From positions 4,650,001 to 4,714,000 of the forward strand of contig NZ_CP068083.1 of assembly GCF_016725325.1 (NCBI RefSeq): a stretch of DNA of 64,000 bases, given 5' to 3'. Positions 8,661 to 15,631 of this stretch are shown here, in pieces. Made by a program: the position numbers and the translations under genes. The DNA is from Sphingobacterium spiritivorum (GTDB lineage: Bacteria; Bacteroidota; Bacteroidia; Sphingobacteriales; Sphingobacteriaceae). Below the pieces are notes generated by a model. The model was not told the DNA's origin, made no database searches, and saw nothing but the letters and a program-made list of their open reading frames with translations. Each line of letters begins with the position of its first letter. The stretch's first letter is position 1.

Positions 8661-9287
8661 ATGTTGCTTTTAAGAATTATGACAAAAAAACAAATTCCTG
8701 AAATACTGATCTGGTCAAGACTGCTGATGGGGCTTATTCTTATCGTATTGAGTATCCTGCATATTTCACATTACGAAGTCTACGCAATCAGTTTACTTAC
8801 ACTTGGCCTGCTTTCTGATGTATTTGATGGCATTATTGCACGCCAGCTTAAAGTATCTACAGAACGCTTAAGACGACTGGATTCGGGTGTGGATCAGGCC
8901 TTCTTTATTCTGGTGGCCATATCCACTTATATTCATTGCCCCGGATTTTTTCATCAGAATAGCACAGCCCTTATTATTTTAATTGCTGCTGAAGCATTGA
9001 CCTATATAATCAGCTTTATCAAGTTCAAAAAAGAAGTTGCCACACATTCTATAGGAGCAAAGATCTGGACACTCTCTTTGTTTGCTACTTTAGTTGAGGT
9101 CAATATACATTGCCAATCCGTTGTGATTTTTCAGATCTGTCTGTGGCTCGGTCTTTTAACACGTTTGGAGATTATGGCTATTATCCTGACCTTAAAAACG
9201 TGGACTAATGATGTCCCTTCTCTTTATCATGCGATACAATTAAGAAAAGGTAAAACCATAAAACGAAATAAAATATTCAATGGATAA
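8661..9287 (+). CDS. CDP-alcohol phosphatidyltransferase family protein
   Basis: 208 residues with about five or six membrane helices. The CDP-alcohol phosphotransferase signature is at residues 53-78: D53, D56-G57-x2-A60-R61, then D74 and D78. All four metal-binding Asp residues are present, but the position of the usual second Gly (8 residues after AR) is Leu70 within the segment ERLRRLDSGVD. I believe this LRRLDS variant characterises a Bacteroidota subfamily. The lipid product is unknown. The ATG at 8679 (MTKKQIPEI) is the more likely start, since the first six residues (MLLLRI) add nothing recognisable. Confidence 0.85.
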   Translation: MLLLRIMTKKQIPEILIWSRLLMGLILIVLSILHISHYEVYAISLLTLGLLSDVFDGIIARQLKVSTERLRRLDSGVDQAFFILVAISTYIHCPGFFHQNSTALIILIAAEALTYIISFIKFKKEVATHSIGAKIWTLSLFATLVEVNIHCQSVVIFQICLWLGLLTRLEIMAIILTLKTWTNDVPSLYHAIQLRKGKTIKRNKIFNG

Positions 9288-9395
9288 TCTCTCTTTGGGC
9301 CTGCCTGCGACTGTCAGATGAATCGTATCGTGAATATCTGAATTTTAAATTAGAGAATTTGTAGTATTTTTTTCGAAATCAATCCCTCTTCTATA

Positions 9396-10565
9396 TCAGA
9401 TACTGACCTCCAGGACTATAATGCCATGGGCAGGAATAGTAAATTTTCGTTCTTTCCCGATCTTGCCAAGTGAACGGTGTAACCAAAGGTCACGAATATT
9501 ACTGCCAGCATTCAACCCTAAAGATCTGGCAACCAATGTATAACCCACAGCGCTATCTCCACGATTCATTATAGCTATAGCTTTCTTCTTTTTATCTGAC
9601 AGCAGTTTTTCCCAGATTTCCATATTACCTTCACGCAGGATACTTCTGGCCTGATAGAATCGCTTATCCTGATGGAGAGCGATTAGCTCTTTATTCGTCA
9701 GGATCTCTATCGTTTGTCTGGATATGGTACGCAGATCATTTCCCGCCATTAATGGTGAATTGAGCATACACCACATTGAAAAATGAGTTTTATCTTCTTC
9801 AAAACTCATTCCTCTTCCAACCTGCAACATGTCCATATCATTGTAGTGGCCTGGAGAAGCATACTTATACAGATCTCTGTTTAGGTCAATAATATGCAAT
9901 ACCGACCCGAAATTATTTCGTATGTCTTCAGAAATCCGCCAGGAATCTACCATCCGGATAGCCCATTCTCCCGGAAACTGCCAACGGCATAAGTTGAATC
10001 CGGCATCTGGCTTGACTGCTTTAACTGCACGAACAATTTTGGTATACTGTTCTTCTTGATTTAAGTTCATCTCCTTTCCCCCGCACCAGTCTACTTTAAT
10101 AAAATCAAAATTCCACTCGCTGAAAAATAACTCTGCATCCTGCTTTTCATGTCCATACATCCCAACTCCTATTCCTTTGGTATCATTATCCCATATCGAT
10201 CCACAGGTATTTTTTCCTCCTTCCGAATACAGACCGGCTTTTAAGCCTTTACTGTGTATATAATCTGCAACAGCTCCCATTCCATTTGGAAATTTTGTGC
10301 TATCGACAAAGAGTTTACCGTCTTTATCCCGTCCTCCGAAATATCCATCATCTACATTGATATAACGATAACCCGCTTCATACAAACCGGATGAGACTAA
10401 TGCATCAGCCTGTTCCTTAATTAATTTTTCATCAATATGTATACGAAAGCTATTCCAGCTGCTCCATCCCATAATCGGAGCCTTTGCAGATTGCCCGTAA
10501 CAGTTCTGACTTAGAAGTGGGAAGGTCAGCAATAAGGCCGAAAAAACACAAAATTTAAGTTTCAT
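9396..10565 (-). CDS. GH27 alpha-galactosidase
   Basis: 389 residues with a Sec signal peptide (residues 1-25, cleavage probably after SQNCYGQ). The GH27 barrel is complete: APIMGWSSWNSF at 29-40, YINVDDGYF at 68-76, nucleophile Asp159 in FIKVDWCGG, and acid/base Asp214 in SWRISEDI, with HYNDMDML later. A C-terminal beta domain follows from about residue 300. It should hydrolyse terminal alpha-galactosides in the periplasm or outside the cell. It is monocistronic here, with no SusC/D or regulator nearby, so it is not part of a classic utilisation locus in this window. Confidence 0.93.
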   Translation of the reverse strand: MKLKFCVFSALLLTFPLLSQNCYGQSAKAPIMGWSSWNSFRIHIDEKLIKEQADALVSSGLYEAGYRYINVDDGYFGGRDKDGKLFVDSTKFPNGMGAVADYIHSKGLKAGLYSEGGKNTCGSIWDNDTKGIGVGMYGHEKQDAELFFSEWNFDFIKVDWCGGKEMNLNQEEQYTKIVRAVKAVKPDAGFNLCRWQFPGEWAIRMVDSWRISEDIRNNFGSVLHIIDLNRDLYKYASPGHYNDMDMLQVGRGMSFEEDKTHFSMWCMLNSPLMAGNDLRTISRQTIEILTNKELIALHQDKRFYQARSILREGNMEIWEKLLSDKKKKAIAIMNRGDSAVGYTLVARSLGLNAGSNIRDLWLHRSLGKIGKERKFTIPAHGIIVLEVSI

Positions 10566-10700
10566 ATTGTAATATAAACAACTTCAGATCAAAATTATAA
10601 TTACAAAATACACTTAATGGAAATAAAATAAAATAAAGAAAATGCAATCACAACTATATTTCAAGTGAAATAAAATATCCTTAAAAAGTATATCCATGGT

Positions 10701-11440
10701 AAATCAGTTTTGGCGGGGACACCAACAGATGCAAACTCTATTGAGTCTCTAAACCTCTCTGCCCTTTGGGCATCTCTCCTTGAAAAGGAGAGAAATGTGA
10801 TAACAGCACAGATGCTGTTATCATCGGGCAACCTTATCAACTCTATTAATCTTATAAACGCTATTAACCTTATAAACGCTATCAACGTCTTACTATACCT
10901 CTCTGCCCTTCGGGCATCTCTCCTTGAAAAGGAGAGAAATATGATAACAGCACAGATGCTGTTATCATCGGGCAACCTTATCAACTCTATTAATCTTATA
11001 AACGCTATTAACTTCGACTATCAACCTCTCTGCCCTTCGGGCATCTCTCCTTGAAAAGGAGAGAAATGTGATAACAGCACAGATGCTGTTATCATCGGGC
11101 AACCTTATCAACTCTATTAATCTTATAAACGCTATTAACCTTATAAACGCTATCAACGTCTTACTATACCTCTCTGCCCTTCGGGCATCTCTCCTTGAAA
11201 AGGAGAGAAATATGATAAGAGCACAAATGCTGAAATCACCCTGTAACGCTATCAACCTTATAAACGCTATCAACTTCGACTATCAACCTCTCTGCCCTTC
11301 GGGCATCTCTCCTTGAAAAGGGGAGAAATATGATAAGAGCACAGATACAAGAATCACACTATAACCCTCTAACCTTATCTCTTCTTAACCCTATCAACTC
11401 AACAACACCCTCATATACAAGCACAAAACATCAACAAATA
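10701..11440. repeat. Intergenic palindromic repeat array with 271-bp higher-order duplication
   Basis: Five copies of a block beginning CCTCTCTGCCCTTCGGGCAT start at 10754, 10898, 11025, 11169 and 11287. Each carries a GCCC-tt-GGGC hairpin and a TCTCCTT-gaa-AAGGAGA hairpin; the first three also carry GATAACAGCA-caga-TGCTGTTATC (10-bp stem). Copies 1 and 3 are nearly identical and copies 2 and 4 share their ends, so 10754-11024 is a tandem duplicate of 11025-11286. The tails are 9-bp periodic (10833-10886 and 11104-11157). A TTGGCGgggaCaCCAA hairpin precedes copy 1 near 10710. The open frames on both strands are translated repeats and are rejected as genes. Confidence 0.9.
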
Positions 11441-11453
11441 GCTTCATTATCTA

Positions 11454-11563
11454 GGTTAAAATTGTAGAGATACATCCACACCACCTGTTTCAATCACTGT
11501 AAAAACGATGTTTTTGAGATTTGACTATAGAAAAACATATATGGCAGTACTACAATTTTAACC
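11454..11563. repeat. Perfect 14-bp inverted repeats bounding an 82-bp segment upstream of ompA-like gene
   Basis: GGTTAAAATTGTAG (11454-11467) is matched by its exact reverse complement at 11550-11563. The enclosed 82 bp is AT-rich and includes TTTGAGATTTGACTATAG. The element lies 118 bp before the OmpA-like start. Two readings are possible: an invertible promoter segment of the kind that phase-varies surface genes in Bacteroidota, or a MITE-like remnant with terminal inverted repeats. No target-site duplication is apparent. Confidence 0.55.
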
Positions 11564-11680
11564 GGGGAAACATAATTTTGTCATTAATCACAACACACTA
11601 ACTTGATATAATTTATACAACAGATGTACACTGTCAAGAAAGAGATTTTTTCGAATTAATAAACATAATTACATTAAAAA

Positions 11681-12865
11681 ATGAGGATAGTAAGTTTACT
11701 TTTTATTGCACTATGCATCTCCATGACCGGATATGGTCAGCAGGGTATCCGAAAAGATACAACTGTAGTTGTTGACAACAATAAGTACAAAGTTATCAGC
11801 AATACATTCTGGAGCAATTGGTTTCTCGGTGCCGGAGCAGGTGCTCAGGTTTATTTCGGAGATCATAACAAACAGGCTCCCTTTTCGGACAATCTCACAC
11901 CACACTTTGGGTTGCATCTTGGAAAATGGTTTTCACCCGGACTGGGATTACGTCTGGGAGCCGGTGGTTATCAGATCAAAGGACTCACCCAAAACGGGAG
12001 CCATTCTACCGGCGAAGTATTTGATGCATCCAAATCACTTAGCAGACAAAAATTTAATTTTTACCATGTATATGGAGATATGTTGTTCAATCTGTCCAAC
12101 CTGTTTGGCGGATATAGTGCAACCCGTTTCTATACTATAAGTCCCTATATAGGTGCCGGATGGATGTTCACCAATAATGTGCCAAAGCAGCGTGAAGTAA
12201 GTGCCAATCTGGGTTTTTATAATACATTCAGACTTGCTGAAGCATTGGATCTGACTCTGGACATACGCGGTAGTATGGTCAATGACCGCTTTGATGGTGA
12301 AGTAGGCGGGCGTAAAGAAGAAGGAGCACTAAGCACCATGATAGGACTGACTTACAAATTCAAAAAACGAGGCTGGGACAGAAACAAAACTATTGTCATC
12401 AGCTACGACGAAGAGGAGCTGAATGCCCTTCGTCGTAAGGTAAATGAACTGGCGGCCAGTAATGAGGCCCTCAGCAGACAACTTGCAGAAGCCGGTGGCA
12501 AGAGCATGACTAATGTAGTAGTGAATAAAAAAGTACTGGCTGCTCCTATTCTGGTGACCTTCCCTATCGGAAGCAGCGCTGTATCAAATGAAACCCGCGT
12601 CAATCTGGGGTTCTTTGCTAAAGTGATCAAAGACGGAGACCAGGATGAGGTGTACCGTATCACCGGATATGCCGATAAAGGAACAGGAACCGCCGAAATC
12701 AATCAGCGTCTGAGTATCGCGCGTGCCGAAGCGATAAAAAGTGTATTGGTCAATGAATTTGGCGTGCCTGCAAGACAACTGACTACAGTCGCAGCGGGAG
12801 GCGTAGATAATATGTACTACAATGATCCTCGTCTGAGCCGTGCCGTGATTGCTTTTGCTGAATAA
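11681..12865 (+). CDS. OmpA-family outer-membrane protein
   Basis: 394 residues. Signal peptide at 1-20 (ISMTGYGQ). Residues about 45-230 form a beta-barrel region rich in alternating aromatic strands (SNTFWSNWFLGAGAGAQVYF, YTISPYIGAGWMF). A short coiled coil (ELNALRRKVNELAASNEAL) links to a C-terminal OmpA-like peptidoglycan-binding domain (about 285-394: PIGSSAV, GYADKGTGTAEINQRLSIARA). It should anchor the outer membrane to peptidoglycan. It is first of three same-strand genes with the 62-residue peptide and the fimbrillin-like lipoprotein, matching the habit of Bacteroidota fimbrial loci to include an OmpA partner. Confidence 0.88.
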   Translation: MRIVSLLFIALCISMTGYGQQGIRKDTTVVVDNNKYKVISNTFWSNWFLGAGAGAQVYFGDHNKQAPFSDNLTPHFGLHLGKWFSPGLGLRLGAGGYQIKGLTQNGSHSTGEVFDASKSLSRQKFNFYHVYGDMLFNLSNLFGGYSATRFYTISPYIGAGWMFTNNVPKQREVSANLGFYNTFRLAEALDLTLDIRGSMVNDRFDGEVGGRKEEGALSTMIGLTYKFKKRGWDRNKTIVISYDEEELNALRRKVNELAASNEALSRQLAEAGGKSMTNVVVNKKVLAAPILVTFPIGSSAVSNETRVNLGFFAKVIKDGDQDEVYRITGYADKGTGTAEINQRLSIARAEAIKSVLVNEFGVPARQLTTVAAGGVDNMYYNDPRLSRAVIAFAE

Positions 12866-12909
12866 AAATAGAAATCCTAAGTCAAAACACTATAAAAAAT
12901 CATTGGATT

Positions 12910-13098
12910 ATGAATAAAAATAAAAAAAGTAAAACAAACTATGTCGCTCCTACAGTGCATACCCGCACGATAGAACTGGAGCAAGGTATAGCCGCATCGT
13001 CCGCAAAGCTGGTGCCTGGAGGAACAGGAACCAATTCGGCCAATCCCCAGGTAGAGGACTGGACTACAGAAACACAAAGTCAGGATTTAACATTTTAA
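12910..13098 (+). CDS. Small 62-residue peptide between ompA-like and fimbrillin-like genes
   Basis: A 62-residue ORF with a Lys/Asn-rich start, then NYVAPTVHTRTIELEQGIAA and an Asn/Gly/Thr-rich C-terminal half ending VEDW...DLTF. No signal peptide or membrane segment. It is 44 bp after the OmpA-like stop and 32 bp before the fimbrillin-like start, so it fits within one operon, and its composition differs from the repeat-derived frames. I do not know its function. The YxxPxV segment followed by a Gly/Ser-rich tail has a leader-plus-core look, but also recalls short companion proteins of fimbrial operons. Its reality as a gene is inferred from context. Confidence 0.6.
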   Translation: MNKNKKSKTNYVAPTVHTRTIELEQGIAASSAKLVPGGTGTNSANPQVEDWTTETQSQDLTF

Positions 13099-13130
13099 TC
13101 CGTTGCCATTTTTTAATTAATGTCAAACAC

Positions 13131-14729
13131 ATGAAAACAATACATACTAAGAAAACAATGATATGGACACAGTTGATCCTATGTGGTCTGCTGACCCTGA
13201 GCAGTTGTTCTAAAAAAGAAACAGAAAAACAGATCCCACCGGATCAGGTCACGCAATTATCATTTGCGGTGAATGGAATTGCAGAAGCTTCGGATGCAGG
13301 TGCTGCTACATCAAGCAGGTCTGCGGTACCGGTATCCAATACAGCCCGTGAAAGTCAGCTGCTGGATCTGGGTGGTATTAATGCAATGATATCAGTGACA
13401 TCCGGCCCGATCAAGGCACAGGAGATATCGACGAATAATAGCAAACAGCGAGCAGCTAATATGACTAACGGGTACAAGTACAGAGTGGTGGTACTGGATG
13501 CTGCAACAGGTGCAGTAGTAGGCTCGGTAGAGGCGATAGCATCATCCACCGGACAACAAACAGAAGCAGCCAAAATCGATGTTGTAAAAGGAGGCAGCTA
13601 CAAATGGTATGCCTATTCGTACAACGAAGCTGCGACTGTAACTCCACTACTTAACGAGGCCAATCCTATATTTACGCCTTCCTATGACAAGGACCTGCTG
13701 ATCGCAAATGGAACGGTGTTGGTTCCGGGTACTGCTGGTAGCGGACCTAATACGGAGACACAGGTACCTATTACGTTCAAGCATGCACTGGCCAAGGTAA
13801 CGGTACGCTTTGATGCCAGCTCAAGAAGCGATGCTATTTCGGCATTAAATGCTACACTCGGATCAGCTACGTATTTTAATAAAGGTACAGTATCGCTGAA
13901 TACGACAGATGGTACACTGACATACACTATAACAGGGCAGCACAATGTATCAAGTATTAATGTTACTCTCCCAGGTACCATTGCATCCGCGTCGTATTAT
14001 ACAATCCCTGTCACACCAACAGCGACTGCAATTCCTTCTTTTAAAGTCAATGTAGCCAGTCTTACCGTAGGACCATTAAGTACTACAAACAAAACAGTGG
14101 ATTTTACAAATACTATTTTACCTGTAGCCGGTAAAGAGGAAATTGCGAATATCAATATTCTGGATGTCACTCCGATAGGTACTACCTACTGGGCCACCGG
14201 AAATCTGTATTATGAAAATAACACCTACAAGATAAGAGATGAGGACGTAATACCAAGGCCAATACAAAGTATTAGTCAGTATATCAAAACAGATGGCTGG
14301 AACTGGATGGCTAACTTACCATATCCAAATGTTTTTGATCAAAATAATTTGATAGATCCTTGTAAAAAAGTACTTCCTTTAAATACCTGGCGTATGCCAA
14401 GAAGGACTGAGTTCGAAGCTTTACTACCTTTGGCTAATTCTTCTGATACATACGAAGAAAAACAGAGTTTTATACCAACGGCAGCTACTATTGGATATAA
14501 CAGGTTTCGTCAGAATGCAAACAGCAAGTGGGTACAATTTAATTTCGATGGAAATCAAATAGCTATTGGGGGGACTACAGGTAATTACTGGACTACAGAT
14601 AACACTAAGTTAGGTAACTCTTATTTCCGGGCAGCTGCTCTATATGTGGTTCATAACTCAGATCCAACTGTACCTGATCAGCTACTCAGCGGTATGTATT
14701 ACAACATCCGTTGTGTACTTAACAGGTAG
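13131..14729 (+). CDS. Fimbrillin-family lipoprotein
   Basis: 532 residues with a lipoprotein signal (LLTLSSCSKK, Cys27). The N-terminal two thirds are Thr/Ser/Ala-rich beta sequence (VPITFKHALAKVTVRFDAS near residues 215-235), typical of FimA/Mfa-type fimbrillins where that segment precedes donor-strand exchange. The C-terminal 180 residues (YWATGNLYYEN, NTWRMPRRTEFEALLP, GNYWTTDN) resemble the FISUMP / C-type-lectin-like domain often found at the end of Bacteroidota surface proteins. It is therefore a candidate fimbrial or adhesive surface lipoprotein. A strong terminator follows, closing the three-gene set. Confidence 0.8.
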   Translation: MKTIHTKKTMIWTQLILCGLLTLSSCSKKETEKQIPPDQVTQLSFAVNGIAEASDAGAATSSRSAVPVSNTARESQLLDLGGINAMISVTSGPIKAQEISTNNSKQRAANMTNGYKYRVVVLDAATGAVVGSVEAIASSTGQQTEAAKIDVVKGGSYKWYAYSYNEAATVTPLLNEANPIFTPSYDKDLLIANGTVLVPGTAGSGPNTETQVPITFKHALAKVTVRFDASSRSDAISALNATLGSATYFNKGTVSLNTTDGTLTYTITGQHNVSSINVTLPGTIASASYYTIPVTPTATAIPSFKVNVASLTVGPLSTTNKTVDFTNTILPVAGKEEIANINILDVTPIGTTYWATGNLYYENNTYKIRDEDVIPRPIQSISQYIKTDGWNWMANLPYPNVFDQNNLIDPCKKVLPLNTWRMPRRTEFEALLPLANSSDTYEEKQSFIPTAATIGYNRFRQNANSKWVQFNFDGNQIAIGGTTGNYWTTDNTKLGNSYFRAAALYVVHNSDPTVPDQLLSGMYYNIRCVLNR

Positions 14730-14778
14730 CTGAGCTATATAAACAACGAACAACACACTACACTATTTATACAATCGG

Positions 14779-14812
14779 CCGGAATCAATATAAAATTGAT
14801 TCCGGTTTTTTT
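14779..14812 (+). terminator. Rho-independent terminator after the fimbrillin-like gene
   Basis: CCGGAATCAAT pairs perfectly with ATTGATTCCGG across an ATAAA loop and is followed by seven T residues. Confidence 0.9.
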
Positions 14813-14825
14813 ATAGCTATTGCCC

Positions 14826-15631
14826 CTCGTTAGCGCACGCCTGTGACGTGTGCTATAAATACAATAAAGGTATACACGGCACGCGTGCAACAACAGATAA
14901 AAAACTATCCTCTTGTTTTTAAACAGAAGGATAGTTCGTATATGTTATATAAGCAGTTGGCGGGGACGCCAACTGACGCTTTCAACCTCTCTAACCTTAT
15001 CCCTTTTTAACCCTATCAACTCTATAAACCTTATAAACTTACACAATCAACCTCTCTGCCCTTCGGGCATCTCTCCCTGAAAGGAGAGAGTTATTATAAG
15101 AACATAGAAACGAGAATCACAGTATACACCCTAACCTTATCACTTCTTAACCCTGTTATCAACTCTATAAACCTTATCAACTTACACAATCAACCTCTCT
15201 GCCCTTCGGGCATCTCTCCTTGAAAAGGAGAGAATTATTATAAGAACATAGAAACGAGAATCACAGTATACCCCCTAACCTTATCACTTCTTAACCCTAT
15301 CAACTCTATAAACCTTATCAACTTACACAATCAACCTCTCTGCCCTTCGGGCATCTCTCCCTGAAAGGAGAGAGTTATTATAAGAACACCTATCAATCTC
15401 GCTAGGGCACGCCTGTGGCGTGTGCTTTAAACAATTATAACAAGATGTAAAGGTACACGCGGCACGCGTGCAGCAGCAGATAAAAAACTGTCCTCTTGTT
15501 TTTAAACAAAAGGACAGTCGTATATGTTACATAAACAGTTGGCGGGGACGCCAACTGACGCTTTAAACCTCTCTAACCTTATCACTTCTTCACCCTATCA
15601 ACTCTATAAACCTTATCAACTTACACAATCA
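14826..15631. repeat. Composite repeat: two 170-bp hairpin elements bracketing three 142-bp units
   Basis: Element X (from 14826) and element Y (from 15398) are diverged copies of the same composite: a GCACACG-type hairpin, the palindrome GCACGCGTGC, a terminator-like hairpin (14904-14935 and 15487-15518) and GTTGGCG-ggga-CGCCAAC. Between them, three copies of the CCTCTCTGCCCTTCGGGCAT block start at 15051, 15194 and 15335. All have TATCAAC/TATAAAC-type tails. Y's tail runs into the wzc-like gene: its last bases supply that gene's TGA stop (15629-15631). Confidence 0.88.

Noticed and set aside
10661..11316. Small proteins encoded by both strands in the repeat array
   Set aside because: The frames simply translate the repeat units (period of 9 bp gives LINxIN-type runs); both strands stay open for the same reason and none has a plausible start context.
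10754..11350. CRISPR array
   Set aside because: Repeats are long (about 120-145 bp) with no unique spacers; the gaps between blocks are themselves repeated, and no cas genes are near.
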